Part shown: piece by piece, positions 43,138 to 52,139 of the stretch
Position numbering within the stretch: the stretch's first letter is position 1
How the letters are laid out: every line of letters starts with the position of its first letter
DNA from: JANSWY01 sp038525605
Lineage (GTDB): Bacteria; Bacteroidota; Bacteroidia; Cytophagales; Cyclobacteriaceae
Length of the DNA: 56,256 bases
Direction of reading: 5' to 3'
Assembly: GCA_038525605.1 (NCBI GenBank)
Contig: JBCBHL010000003.1
Location: 1-56,256 of the forward strand
Notes under the pieces: model-generated
The model's input: the letters and a program-made list of their open reading frames with translations, nothing else
Told to the model about the DNA's origin: nothing
The model's database searches: none
Program-made: the position numbers and the translations under genes

Positions 43138-43767
43138 ATGTCAGCTAAATACATCAGATTATACGAAGAAAATCCACAAATGGGTAAAGTCCTTGAGGTT
43201 GTAGAAATCCTCAGGAAGGGAGGTGTGGTGATTTATCCTACTGATACGGTTTATGGCATAGGATGTGATATTTTCAATCAGTCAGCAATAGACCGGATCA
43301 TGCAGATTAAACAGACTAAGGCAAAAAACCTGAATCTTTCTTTCATTTGCTATGACCTGAGCCATATATCGGAGTATGTAAAAAGTCTCGATACACCAAC
43401 TTTTAAGTTGATGAAAAGAGCATTACCAGGGCCGTATACATTTATTTTACCTTCGAGCAATCGGGTGCCAAAGATTCTACAAGTCAAGAAAAAAACTGTG
43501 GGCATCAGAGTGCCTGACAACCTCATTCCGAGACTACTGGTACAGGAGTTGAATCATCCGATCATTACGACTTCCATACACGATGAAGATGACGTACTGG
43601 AATATTCTACCGATCCTGAGCTGATTTATGAAAAATTCAAAGATCAGGTTGATGTCGTAATTGATGGAGGGTACGGGCAGATTACGCCAAGTACTGTCAT
43701 TGATTGTACGCAAGGAACACCTGAGTTGATCAGAGAAGGGTTGGGGGATGTCTCTGTGATGCAATAA
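43138..43767 (+). CDS. Sua5/YciO family threonylcarbamoyl-AMP synthase-like protein
   Basis: The 209 residues of the YrdC/Sua5/YciO fold include GVVIYPTDTVYGIGCDI near 29-45 and IKQTKAKNLNLSFICYDLSHISEY, LPGPYTFILPSS and VGIRVPDN. Sua5/YrdC members make threonylcarbamoyl-AMP for the t6A modification of tRNA; the KxKxxxLSF pattern here is closer to YciO, whose activity is less sure. TAACTTTA just upstream (near 43109) is a possible -7 box. Confidence 0.82.
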   Translation: MSAKYIRLYEENPQMGKVLEVVEILRKGGVVIYPTDTVYGIGCDIFNQSAIDRIMQIKQTKAKNLNLSFICYDLSHISEYVKSLDTPTFKLMKRALPGPYTFILPSSNRVPKILQVKKKTVGIRVPDNLIPRLLVQELNHPIITTSIHDEDDVLEYSTDPELIYEKFKDQVDVVIDGGYGQITPSTVIDCTQGTPELIREGLGDVSVMQ

Positions 43768-43901
43768 TTTTTAAACAACAAATTTCTTGGAGCTTAAAGA
43801 ACAAGTAGCATATTACTCTTTCGAATAAAATGGGTAGAATTCTACTGGTCTGTCATTAGTTTATGAGCTATTTTTGACAATCAATAAACCATAAAATAAG
43901 T

Positions 43902-44432
43902 ATGCAGCTAGGAATAGGATCAAGAGTTAGAAGTGAGGAATTGGGTGTCGGAATTGTCTTGCAGGTTACAGCAGATCATTTCATCATATCGTTTGTCAAT
44001 CATGGGGTCAGAGAAATTGCCCGATTATATGCCGATGAGGAGTTGGAAGTGATTGAAAACGTTCCGGCCAGGGATGATCTGGTTTCAATGGAAGCGATAG
44101 AAATGTCACTTAAAAAGATTTTGGGTGATGTTATTGATCAGGATACAGAAACCGATATTGGAGATAAATGGATAGGTGGAAAGTTAATTTTTCAACCTGC
44201 CGATGAAAGCCTGAAGTCTTACGAAATGCCCGTTGAAACATTCTTTCACAAAATTGTGATGGTAAGGGATCGGTTGAGGGTGATGGAACAACGAGTCAAC
44301 AGCTCAGGATTGGGAGAAGATGAGAAAATTAATCTACAGCAATACATTACCAAAATTTATGGCAGTCTGACTTCTTTCAATGTCCTTTTTACTGACAAAA
44401 ATGCCGGATTCACCGGTAGCGGAGGTCAATAG
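43902..44432 (+). CDS. Conserved hypothetical protein with SH3-like N-terminus
   Basis: Not recognised by name. The 176 residues start with a small beta domain (GIGSRVRSEELGVGIVLQVTADHFIISF) resembling the SH3/Tudor-like end of UvrD-type helicases. An acidic middle and a helical C-terminal half (VETFFHKIVMVRDRLRVMEQRV...INLQQYITKIYGSL) follow. There is no signal peptide or membrane helix, so it is cytoplasmic. A TATTTTTG -7-type box lies at 43869-43876. Its stop is one base before the WbqC-like gene, which implies coupled expression. Confidence 0.65.
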   Translation: MQLGIGSRVRSEELGVGIVLQVTADHFIISFVNHGVREIARLYADEELEVIENVPARDDLVSMEAIEMSLKKILGDVIDQDTETDIGDKWIGGKLIFQPADESLKSYEMPVETFFHKIVMVRDRLRVMEQRVNSSGLGEDEKINLQQYITKIYGSLTSFNVLFTDKNAGFTGSGGQ

Positions 44433-44433
44433 G

Positions 44434-45078
44434 ATGACATTAGATTCCGGAAATAGGATTCTTTTGGAAACGCATTATCTGCCATGTATCGAATACTTCG
44501 TTCTTCTTTCAAAAAAAGATTTTGTCATTCATCATCAGGAGACCTATCAGAAACAGTCTTACAGAAACAGGTGTTATATTCTGGGACCTAACAAAATCCA
44601 GCTGCTAACCGTACCGGTAACCGGAAAAACAAAAAGATCACAAATCTCGGATGTGAGAATCGATTACAGTGAAAACTGGCATCTCGGGCATGTCCGTTCC
44701 ATAAGGACCGCCTATGGCAAAGCACCTTACTTTGAATATTATTTTGAATATTTCGAACAGGTGCTCATGCAAAAACATGAGTTTTTATGGGACTTGAATC
44801 AGCAAATGCTGACATTATGTCTGGATTTGCTTAAAATTGACAGGAAAATTAGCGATTCAAAAGAGTCTCAATTAAATTTAACTGTGTTAGATAATCGCTA
44901 TTACGAGTTAATAAGCAGGAAAACCTCTCATTTGGATAGGAATATTTACAAAGATGTCAGATACCAGCAGTTGTTTGGCAGCAATTTTGTTCCTAACCTG
45001 AGCATTATAGATCTGTTGTTTTGTGAAGGACCTAATAGTGGTACAATTATCAGTCAGTCGACAATTACCAATATTTAG
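44434..45078 (+). CDS. WbqC-like family protein
   Basis: The chosen ATG at 44434 lies one base after the previous stop and gives 214 residues; an ATG at 44380 would overlap the previous gene. The opening LLETHYLPCIEYFVLLSKKDFVIHHQETYQKQSYRNRCYI, the block LTVPVTGKTKRSQISDVRIDYSENW, and HVRSIRTAYGKAPYFEYYFEYFE match the WbqC family, found in polysaccharide and other loci with uncertain enzymatic role. It is cytoplasmic. Confidence 0.8.
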   Translation: MTLDSGNRILLETHYLPCIEYFVLLSKKDFVIHHQETYQKQSYRNRCYILGPNKIQLLTVPVTGKTKRSQISDVRIDYSENWHLGHVRSIRTAYGKAPYFEYYFEYFEQVLMQKHEFLWDLNQQMLTLCLDLLKIDRKISDSKESQLNLTVLDNRYYELISRKTSHLDRNIYKDVRYQQLFGSNFVPNLSIIDLLFCEGPNSGTIISQSTITNI

Positions 45079-45172
45079 TCGATTGTGTGCAACAGATCAC
45101 ATAAAAAAATAGTTTATCAATAGTAAAGCCCAAAAAGAAGGCATAAATTACTAATTATGATGTCGCCAAAAT

Positions 45173-47719
45173 ATGGAAGCTAAATTTTCAAATAGAGTAA
45201 AAGAAGTAATATCCCTTAGTCGAGAAGAAGCTTTGAGATTAGGGCATGATTATATTGGCACTGAGCATCTGCTTCTGGGAATGATTCGTGAAGGAGAAGG
45301 AGTTGCTGTAGGGCTATTGAAAAAGTTGGGTGTGAACATGGATGATTTAAGATCATCGATAGAGCAGGCAACTAAAGGGACAGCAACAAGTAATGTGAAA
45401 AATCTTGCAAACATCCCTCTTACCAGGCAATCTGAAAAGGTTCTGAAAATCACTTATCTGGAAGCAAAGATTTTTAAAAGTCAATTAATAGGTACTGAGC
45501 ATTTGTTGCTTTCTATCTTAAGAGATGAAGATAATCTGGCCACACAAATTCTTAATAAGTTCGACGTATCGTATGATGTTGTGAAAGAATTATTGGAATA
45601 TCAGGCAGAAAATCCTCTGGCCTCCTCAGATACTGATGACAGTGATGAAGAAGGTTCGAGAATGTTCGGTGGTGGCTCTTCATCAGGAGGAGGTAAAGAG
45701 TCTTCTAAATCCGGAGAGAAATCGAGAACGCCAGTATTGGATAATTTCGGTAGAGACTTAACGAAACTAGCAGAAGATGATAAGTTAGATCCTATCGTCG
45801 GGCGTGAGAAAGAAATCGAAAGAGTTGCCCAAGTACTGAGTAGAAGGAAAAAAAATAACCCAATCCTTATTGGAGAACCAGGTGTAGGTAAGACAGCGAT
45901 AGCTGAAGGACTGGCATTGAGAATCGTTCAGAAGAAGGTTTCCAGAGTGCTTTTTGGAAAAAGAGTCGTCACACTGGATTTAGCTTCACTGGTAGCCGGT
46001 ACTAAATATCGAGGACAGTTTGAAGAGCGAATGAAGGCTGTGATGAATGAAATTGAGAAGTCACCCGAGGTGATTCTTTTCATAGACGAACTTCATACTA
46101 TTGTAGGAGCTGGAGGAGCCTCAGGATCACTTGATGCGTCGAATATGTTTAAGCCTGCTCTTGCGAGAGGAGAGATTCAATGTATCGGAGCAACAACTCT
46201 GGATGAGTACAGACAGTACATTGAGAAGGATGGTGCTTTGGCACGTCGTTTTCAGGTAGTAATGGTAGATGCTACAACTCCTGAAGAGACCGTTCAAATC
46301 CTTGATAATATCAAAGACAAATATGAGAATCATCACCATGTAGCCTATACTGAAGAGGCTATCAATGCGTGTGTTTCTTTGTCAGATAGATACATCAGCG
46401 ATAGATATTTACCAGACAAGGCAATTGATGTGATGGATGAGGCTGGTGCCCGTGTACACATTAATAACATCAATGTGCCTGATGAGATCATTAATCTGGA
46501 AGAATCCATCGAGGATATCAAAAAGGAAAAAAACAGAGTGGTAAAAAGTCAGAAATATGAGGAAGCTGCTCAGTTAAGAGATAAAGAAAAGAAAATGATT
46601 GCCCAACTGGAGACGGAAAAGGCGAAATGGGAGGAAGAAACTAAATTGAAGCGTTATCAGGTAGACGAAGAAAATGTTGCCGAGGTAATTGCTATGATGA
46701 CGGGTATTCCGACTAAGCGGGTAGCTGAAAAAGAAAGCAACAAATTGCTCAACATGCGTGATGAGTTAACCTCAAGCGTAATTGGGCAGGACGAAGCAGT
46801 CAGTAAGCTTGTAAAAGCTATTCAGCGTACAAGAGTAGGATTGAAAGATCCGAAGAAACCGATAGGCTCTTTCATCTTCCTGGGACCAACGGGTGTTGGT
46901 AAAACAGAAATGGCAAAGGTTCTTGCGAACTACCTGTTCGATAAAGACGATTCGCTTGTGAGAATAGACATGAGTGAATACATGGAGAAATTCTCTGTGT
47001 CCAGATTAGTTGGAGCGCCTCCGGGATATGTTGGTTATGAAGAAGGTGGTCAGCTTACTGAAAAAGTAAGAAGAAAGCCATACAGTGTGGTGCTTTTGGA
47101 TGAGATTGAAAAAGCGCACCCGGATGTATTCAATCTATTATTACAAGTGCTCGACGATGGTATTTTAACAGATGGATTGGGGCGAAGAGTTGATTTCCGT
47201 AATACAATCATCATCATGACATCAAATATTGGTGTGAGAGATTTAAAGGATTTTGGAGCTGGAATTGGTTTTGCAACACAAACTAAGAAGGACAGTATGG
47301 ATGAGTTGATGAAATCAACAATTCAGAACGCATTGAAGAAAGCTTTTAGTCCGGAATTTCTCAACAGATTAGATGATGTAATTGTGTTTAACTCGTTGGA
47401 GAGAGAGCACATTCACCAGATAATCGATATTTCTCTTAACAAATTGTTCAATAGAATAACTGATCTTGGTTATAAGATTGAATTGACGGAGAAGGCGAAA
47501 GATTTCTTAGCAGAAAAAGGTTATGATCCGCAATATGGCGCCAGACCTTTGAACAGAGCGATTCAGAAGTATCTGGAAGATGCTGTGGCTGAAGAAATCC
47601 TGAAAGGAGATGCTAATGAAGGTGATACTATTCAGGCCGACTACAAGGGAGAAGGTGAGGAGTTAGCGATCACTATCAAGAAGAAAAAAGGAAAAGAGAA
47701 AAAGAAGGAAGAAGATTAA
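45173..47719 (+). CDS. clpC: ClpC-type ATP-dependent protease ATPase
   Basis: This double-AAA+ unfoldase partners with ClpP. The 848 residues have two Clp N-repeats (about 1-145; SREEALRLGHDYIGTEHLLLGMI), a Ser/Gly-rich linker (about 150-185), AAA1 with GEPGVGKTA and VILFIDELHTIVGAG, the UVR/M-domain coiled coil (about 420-480), AAA2 with GPTGVGKTE and VVLLDEIEKAH, and a C-terminal D2 domain ending in a Lys/Glu-rich tail. Length is normal. It is a single-gene unit with its own terminator. No CtsR-type operator was recognised upstream. Confidence 0.96.
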   Translation: MEAKFSNRVKEVISLSREEALRLGHDYIGTEHLLLGMIREGEGVAVGLLKKLGVNMDDLRSSIEQATKGTATSNVKNLANIPLTRQSEKVLKITYLEAKIFKSQLIGTEHLLLSILRDEDNLATQILNKFDVSYDVVKELLEYQAENPLASSDTDDSDEEGSRMFGGGSSSGGGKESSKSGEKSRTPVLDNFGRDLTKLAEDDKLDPIVGREKEIERVAQVLSRRKKNNPILIGEPGVGKTAIAEGLALRIVQKKVSRVLFGKRVVTLDLASLVAGTKYRGQFEERMKAVMNEIEKSPEVILFIDELHTIVGAGGASGSLDASNMFKPALARGEIQCIGATTLDEYRQYIEKDGALARRFQVVMVDATTPEETVQILDNIKDKYENHHHVAYTEEAINACVSLSDRYISDRYLPDKAIDVMDEAGARVHINNINVPDEIINLEESIEDIKKEKNRVVKSQKYEEAAQLRDKEKKMIAQLETEKAKWEEETKLKRYQVDEENVAEVIAMMTGIPTKRVAEKESNKLLNMRDELTSSVIGQDEAVSKLVKAIQRTRVGLKDPKKPIGSFIFLGPTGVGKTEMAKVLANYLFDKDDSLVRIDMSEYMEKFSVSRLVGAPPGYVGYEEGGQLTEKVRRKPYSVVLLDEIEKAHPDVFNLLLQVLDDGILTDGLGRRVDFRNTIIIMTSNIGVRDLKDFGAGIGFATQTKKDSMDELMKSTIQNALKKAFSPEFLNRLDDVIVFNSLEREHIHQIIDISLNKLFNRITDLGYKIELTEKAKDFLAEKGYDPQYGARPLNRAIQKYLEDAVAEEILKGDANEGDTIQADYKGEGEELAITIKKKKGKEKKKEED

Positions 47720-47742
47720 ACTTCTTCTGAAATAAAATTTAT

Positions 47743-47775
47743 AAGGCTGTCAATGTTTATTGGCAGCCTTTTTTT
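47743..47775 (+). terminator. Terminator of clpC
   Basis: AAGGCTGTCAAT and ATTGGCAGCCTT form a 12-bp stem (one G-U) with a GTTT loop and a T-run. Confidence 0.93.
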
Positions 47776-47776
47776 G

Positions 47777-48331
47777 TTACCCCAGTATTGTTTCGTCAAG
47801 AAACGATTTCAGATAGGTGAAATCATCATGCAGGTACTCCGGTTTTTTGTCTGCTAATTTTAAAAGCTGAACCTTGTCTCCTGAATTTGTAATTAAAAAT
47901 AGCGTTCCAAGGCCTGTGCCTTCCTCCGTGCGCTGAGATTCGTATTCAAAACTTTGAATATCGGACTTTGAATACTCTTTAATTCCTTCTTTGGATTCAA
48001 TTTTTATGGCGTTTTCGGAAATCAGTTTGCGAAAACGGTTTGCCCGCCCCAGTTTGAACTGCTTAAAGGACTCCACCGCGCCATATCCAACAACAATTAA
48101 AAATAAATATCTTAGTATCCTACCGACGAAACCAAGTTGTAAAACAGAGATGACTATTGCTACCAGCAGACCGATAATTATTAATGAGATTCCTATAAAA
48201 AGTTTCCTTTTGACCTTTTGAGCCTTTCCCATAATTACATAGCCTGAGGCCTCATCATGCCTAAATTCAAGCTGATGTCTTTGGAATTTTAAACCGATTG
48301 TATAGAGTTTTTTCTGATCCATTTTTATCAA
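47777..48331 (-). CDS. Membrane protein with PH-like domain
   Basis: Not recognised. The 184 residues have two membrane helices (KLFIGISLIIIGLLVAIVISVL and VGRILRYLFLIVVGYGAV) in the middle, separated by a few residues. A C-terminal beta-rich segment (ISENAIKIESKEGIKEYSKSDIQSFEYESQRTEEGTGLGTLFLITNSGDKVQLLKL) resembles bacterial PH-like domains. Both ends are likely cytoplasmic. An in-frame ATG three codons in (MDQKKLY) is an alternative start. It is convergent with clpC. Confidence 0.6.
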   Translation of the reverse strand: MIKMDQKKLYTIGLKFQRHQLEFRHDEASGYVIMGKAQKVKRKLFIGISLIIIGLLVAIVISVLQLGFVGRILRYLFLIVVGYGAVESFKQFKLGRANRFRKLISENAIKIESKEGIKEYSKSDIQSFEYESQRTEEGTGLGTLFLITNSGDKVQLLKLADKKPEYLHDDFTYLKSFLDETILG

Positions 48332-48648
48332 AGTAAGTTTAGCTCCCAGCTACAATGATATGATGATATCATAGAAATGCATGAATACTTTTTGATTTTT
48401 ATTAGAACCAGGTACACTCCCGGCAGACGAAAATGCATCAAGATAGGTCACTAAAACTGATAGGCAGGAATTGGGTGATCAGTTTGCTGAACTATAAAGA
48501 AGTCTATTGACAGATGCTTCGGTTAAGGTTTGATTGAAATATTAAACGGTATATTACTCTCTGTTATCTCCAGAGGGATTTAACTGGATCAATGAAGGGT
48601 TTTACAATCGATATGATTGAGAAAGTTTCGACCGGTAGATGATCGATC
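48332..48648. other. Intergenic region without recognised gene
   Basis: These 317 bases hold no coding region. A small inverted repeat, ATGATAT/ATATCAT with a 4-base loop, lies at 48355-48372, upstream of the minus-strand gene ending at 48331, and could be an operator or chance. Nothing else was seen. Confidence 0.35.
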
Positions 48649-49128
48649 TTAATATTCAAACTCAGTAGAAATTCGGCTTTCGGTCAGTCTGAAAGATCTG
48701 TGTTTTCCATTGAGTTTACATTTGAAAATATTTGAATGACCTTCCGTGTAATCAATCAGACAAGTGTTGAAAACACGAATTTTAGAAACCGATTCCACAG
48801 GCTCATTGATCGCTGCCTTTAGTCTGATAAAGTCATTTTCCTCTTCGATCGATCCAATTTGTAAAGTCAGGCATTGATCATTGATCGTTAATTTGAAATT
48901 TTCATTGAGATATGCTACGATCAGTTCGTTGAAATCACTTCCATTGGTGGAGGGATATTGATGTCGGATGGAATTTCCAAGATCCTCTTTGTCGAAGCTA
49001 ATGCTTAGCTGCAGCCCGTTGGAATTTTCACTCTGTGAAAGTTCGAATATGGCCAATCTGATGTCATGGCCATATCCAACTGTTGTTAACTGCAGAAAAA
49101 GTGTGATTAATAATGTTCTTACTATCAT
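48649..49128 (-). CDS. Secreted DUF6702-like protein
   Basis: This 159-residue protein has a signal peptide (IVRTLLITLFLQLTTVGYG) and a single beta-rich domain: HDIRLAIFELSQSENSNGLQLSISFDKEDLGNSI, LIVAYLNENFKLTIND, and a C-terminal IFKCKLNGKHRSFRLTES. The pattern resembles DUF6702, small periplasmic proteins of unknown function. It ends close to the YHYH-domain lipoprotein gene and lies 17 bases downstream of it on the same strand, so they are probably one operon. Confidence 0.6.
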   Translation of the reverse strand: MIVRTLLITLFLQLTTVGYGHDIRLAIFELSQSENSNGLQLSISFDKEDLGNSIRHQYPSTNGSDFNELIVAYLNENFKLTINDQCLTLQIGSIEEENDFIRLKAAINEPVESVSKIRVFNTCLIDYTEGHSNIFKCKLNGKHRSFRLTESRISTEFEY

Positions 49129-49145
49129 GCTAATCTTCTTTTTAA

Positions 49146-50486
49146 TTAACCGCCTCCAAGTCTGAAACTTCTGTCAGGAGCGCCAACCATACATCTTGAA
49201 ATCACAGGAAAATCGTCTGTAATCACATAGAAATAGCTAAAAGTCTCTCCATTTAGGGTGATAGAACGTTCTACGCCATTACACTCGTCAAGATCTCCTA
49301 CCCCTGATGAAAATTCGAAATCATTTGTGTACTTGCCATTATATGGACCGCAAGGTTCAGTAATTCCGTCTCCAGGCCTGTCTCCGCTTTTTAACTGATA
49401 ACTGGATGTCAGTTTTTGAATATTACCTGAAGCGTTTGGTCCAAATTTGTAAAGAATTGGGAAACCGTCGGCAGCCCATCCAATTTGTACCGGCTCGTTT
49501 GGCGTTGTATTCCCCGTTCCTATTCCATCAAACAATTGGTCTGCATAGATGCCCATATCTCCATGATAGTGATAAGTGCCATCAGGTTGTACATGCGCTA
49601 TCGCACAATCAAGACCAACCGCATCCATATTCCAGTTTGGCTCAAATACCCAATCAAAGTTGAATTCACCGGTATTCTGGTTTTCAAAGATAAATGGCTG
49701 TGCAGGAGCCGGATCAATTGGCACTCCATTCAATGCAACACCGAATTTCCAAACAGGACTACCCTCATTGGTGATCGAGGTGGTCGTTCCTGAAATCGAA
49801 GGGCTAGCGTCAACAGTAAACACTTTTGTTTCTGAATTGAGCATTCTCACAATTTGTGGTATTTGGTTTCTGTAGTCGTGCGTAGGAATTCCGTTAGTAG
49901 TAATTGTTCTTTCACCGGAAGCCACGCTTTCACTATATGAATTAGCGACATTAGGGGTTTCGTCACATTCGTGATTATCCTGGTCTATGGAGTTGTCATT
50001 GTCACAATCTGTAACATTGCTGTCATCATCGGTGATAGTAATGGTGATCGAAGCATTGGTACCAGGAGAAACTGTAGTGGGCAATTGATTTGTGTTAATA
50101 CTGATAATTATTTCTTCATCACCTTCAACAATCATGTCATCGATCGTTCTGATGTCAATTTGTCCTGAGGTTGCCCCCGATGCAATATTGATGCTGGGAG
50201 AGACAGATTGGTAATCTTCTCCGTTTGTAGCAGTTCCACTAATCTGTAATGGGATTGTGAGTGCGACACCAGTAGAATTTTCCTGATCTATGGTGACAGA
50301 GGCAGAAAAATTCCCGTCATTTTCACTGATAGTGGTGGATGTGGTGCTCAACGATACTGCAGCAGAGAATTGCGGAGTGACAACTTCGTCGTCTCCACAG
50401 GCTACCAGCAAAGCGGCGCATGACAAAATTATGTAGAGTGAGAACTTCTTCCAGTTCTCTGGATTAGTTAAATCGGTATACATCAT
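49146..50486 (-). CDS. Surface lipoprotein with Calx-beta and YHYH domains
   Basis: The 446 residues begin with a type II signal peptide (FSLYIILSCAALLVAC) and CGDDE, an acidic start typical of surface-exported Bacteroidota lipoproteins. Residues about 40-150 form a Calx-beta-like domain (STTISENDGNFSASVTI...GTATNGEDYQ...IVEGDEEIIISI), a calcium-binding fold, followed by a Cys/Asp-rich linker. The C-terminal 240 residues are a YHYH domain with the name motif in DGTYHYHGDMG. YHYH proteins are secreted and of unknown activity. It is the first gene of a two-gene unit with the DUF6702-like gene. Confidence 0.82.
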   Translation of the reverse strand: MMYTDLTNPENWKKFSLYIILSCAALLVACGDDEVVTPQFSAAVSLSTTSTTISENDGNFSASVTIDQENSTGVALTIPLQISGTATNGEDYQSVSPSINIASGATSGQIDIRTIDDMIVEGDEEIIISINTNQLPTTVSPGTNASITITITDDDSNVTDCDNDNSIDQDNHECDETPNVANSYSESVASGERTITTNGIPTHDYRNQIPQIVRMLNSETKVFTVDASPSISGTTTSITNEGSPVWKFGVALNGVPIDPAPAQPFIFENQNTGEFNFDWVFEPNWNMDAVGLDCAIAHVQPDGTYHYHGDMGIYADQLFDGIGTGNTTPNEPVQIGWAADGFPILYKFGPNASGNIQKLTSSYQLKSGDRPGDGITEPCGPYNGKYTNDFEFSSGVGDLDECNGVERSITLNGETFSYFYVITDDFPVISRCMVGAPDRSFRLGGG

Positions 50487-50788
50487 ATTTAATTAAAGTA
50501 AGCAACATTCAGAATGATCTCATTTAATGATCGCAAGTATTAAAAACAGGCACATTCGACATATTTTCAGGCTTGGAATACTAATGAGTATGAAATCTCT
50601 ACCTCATAGCCCTTCAACTAAAATCATCTCTAAGCTTCCTTAGAAAAGAAAAAATTAGAGCTTTTTTCCAAAACCAAACGCTACTCGATCTGAAATCAAT
50701 TTGTTCAATCTCCATCTGAAAAAGTACAATGAGAGCATTCTACTAAATAAAAGGGAATAATGGGAAATACCCTACCAAATAGTTGAGT
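50487..50788. other. Intergenic region without recognised gene
   Basis: These 302 AT-rich bases lie between the YHYH lipoprotein gene start and the stop of a small membrane-protein gene. They should contain the promoter of the lipoprotein gene, but I see no good -7/-33 pair and no strong terminator. Confidence 0.3.
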
Positions 50789-51115
50789 TTATTGCTGCGA
50801 TTTTGATTTTCCTGAAAAGAAAAACCAACCCGCTAATACAAAAACACTTAGAGCGACTATCAGATAATGGAATGCGGCGATATATAAGATCCCCACAAAA
50901 AGCACTGCTATGAAAAGGGATACCTCGTTTTTGCTCTTTTTTTTGTTGGTAGCTGAGTCAGGATTCAAGGCCCTGGAATATGCTAATACTACAATTGACT
51001 GCACCGCCAGCAAGATGTATTCTACTTTAAAGCCAAATGTCAGGGGTAGGTAAATACAGGCCGCAATTATCAAAACCTGGCAGGTTAGATACAGAATATA
51101 AAGTGCTTTTTTCAT
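50789..51115 (-). CDS. Small membrane protein
   Basis: Not recognised. This 108-residue protein has four hydrophobic helices in two pairs (ALYILYLTCQVLIIAACIYLP, VEYILLAVQSIVVLAYS; then SLFIAVLFVGILYIAAFHYLIVA and LSVFVLAGWFFF), with a basic loop between the pairs and a basic C-terminus. It is divergent from the winged-helix regulator operon and shares its upstream region, including the operator-like repeat at 51195-51212. Confidence 0.6.
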   Translation of the reverse strand: MKKALYILYLTCQVLIIAACIYLPLTFGFKVEYILLAVQSIVVLAYSRALNPDSATNKKKSKNEVSLFIAVLFVGILYIAAFHYLIVALSVFVLAGWFFFSGKSKSQQ

Positions 51116-51194
51116 TGTTTCCCAGCTTTCTGACTACAATATGCCTATTTTCAGTAAAAATGCTACAATAAACGCAACCTTTTATTTATAATTT

Positions 51195-51212
51195 GGTTTA
51201 TAAAATAAACTA
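51195..51212 (+). promoter_or_regulatory. Operator-like inverted repeat, site 1
   Basis: GGTTTATAAAATAAACTA is identical to site 2 at 52115-52132. Its core GTTTAT-AAA-ATAAAC is a perfect 6-bp inverted repeat. It lies 27 bases before the ATG of the membrane protein/winged-helix operon. It is probably bound by the winged-helix protein encoded between the two sites (inference). Confidence 0.7.
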
Positions 51213-51239
51213 CTTTACATTTACAATAAATTTACATGT

Positions 51240-51821
51240 ATGGAAAATACCGAATTATCAGAAAAGGAAAGCTTAAAAATCATTGAGGGAATGATTAGCA
51301 AAGCTAAAGGGAGCGTAGTTTCCAATCAGTTTTACTTTGTTTTGTGGGGATGGATCATTGCTTTGATTAACCTGTTTGTTTATTTTTCTCAAACTCTTTT
51401 TGAATTTCCATATGCACATTTAGCGTGGTTAATTTGTTTTCCACTTGGAATTTTTACAGCAGTCCACGCATCCGTCAAGGCGAAAAAGAGGCCGGTTAAG
51501 ACTCATTTACAAGATATGTTTAGTTACATGTGGCTTGCTTTTTTTGTTATGGTAATTATCGTTGTAGGAGCAGGGCCAAAAATCGGATTTAATATCAATC
51601 CAATGATTGTACTGATCACCGGTTTTCCTACTTTCATTACAGGAGTAGCGATCAAATTCAAGCCTTTGATTTATGGCGGAGCAGCTTTTTGGTTATTTGC
51701 AGTTTTAGGTTTTGTTTTACCATTTGAATATCATTCACTAGTAGGCGCCGCAGCGATTATTGTTGGCTATTTAGTGCCTGGTTATCTCTTGAAGCAAAAA
51801 GTAAAGAATGAAAGCCTTTAA
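51240..51821 (+). CDS. Membrane protein paired with a winged-helix regulator
   Basis: Not recognised by name. The 193 residues have a cytoplasmic N-terminus (about 1-30) and about five or six membrane helices (FYFVLWGWIIALINLFVYF, YAHLAWLICFPLGIFTAV, MFSYMWLAFFVMVIIVVGAG, and three more). The gene's 3' end overlaps the winged-helix regulator by 14 bases, a strong sign of joint function, perhaps as a membrane sensor or co-regulated target. Operator site 1 precedes it. Confidence 0.6.
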   Translation: MENTELSEKESLKIIEGMISKAKGSVVSNQFYFVLWGWIIALINLFVYFSQTLFEFPYAHLAWLICFPLGIFTAVHASVKAKKRPVKTHLQDMFSYMWLAFFVMVIIVVGAGPKIGFNINPMIVLITGFPTFITGVAIKFKPLIYGGAAFWLFAVLGFVLPFEYHSLVGAAAIIVGYLVPGYLLKQKVKNESL

Positions 51822-52098
51822 AGATTTAGATCCTCTTTTACATTCTCAGCTGAGGCTTGCTATAGTTTCTTTGCTCTTGGGAGTAGAATCTGCGGAGTTT
51901 GTGTTTGTAAAAGAACAGACAGGCGCTACGGCAGGTAACCTGAGTGTTCAATTGGACAAGTTATCAAAGGCAGAATACATTAGCATAGAAAAGTCATTTC
52001 AGGGGAAGAAACCTGTTACAACTTGTAAAATTACCAAAACAGGAATTGACGCTTTCGAAAGATATGTGAAGGTGATCAAGCAGTATATAGGAGAATAA
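51808..52098 (+). CDS. Small winged-helix transcriptional regulator (HTH_27-like)
   Basis: This 96-residue DNA-binding protein has the whole winged-helix fold: LHSQLRLAIVSLLLGVESAEFVFVKEQTGATAGNLSVQLDKLSKAEYISIEKSF, with the recognition helix around TAGNLSVQLDKL and the wing GKKPVTTCKITKTG. A C-terminal helix probably serves dimerisation. No ligand domain or metal Cys is obvious. Its gene lies between two identical inverted repeats (51195-51212 and 52115-52132), suggesting that it controls its own operon and the amidohydrolase operon. Confidence 0.85.
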   Translation: MKAFKDLDPLLHSQLRLAIVSLLLGVESAEFVFVKEQTGATAGNLSVQLDKLSKAEYISIEKSFQGKKPVTTCKITKTGIDAFERYVKVIKQYIGE

Positions 52099-52114
52099 AT
52101 TTTTTTAAATAGAT

Positions 52115-52132
52115 GGTTTATAAAATAAACTA
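52115..52132 (+). promoter_or_regulatory. Operator-like inverted repeat, site 2
   Basis: An 18-base sequence identical to site 1 ends 7 bases before the amidohydrolase ATG. Both sites are followed by similar bases (CTTTA at site 1, GTTTG at site 2), so the operator may overlap a -7 region. At site 2 this would leave almost no leader. Binding here would block the start of the amidohydrolase operon. Confidence 0.7.
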
Positions 52133-52139
52133 GTTTGAA

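Noticed and set aside
48355..48372. ATGATAT/ATATCAT inverted repeat as an operator
   Set aside because: Short, AT-only apart from the ends, single copy, and no regulator nearby; left as a note in the intergenic entry.
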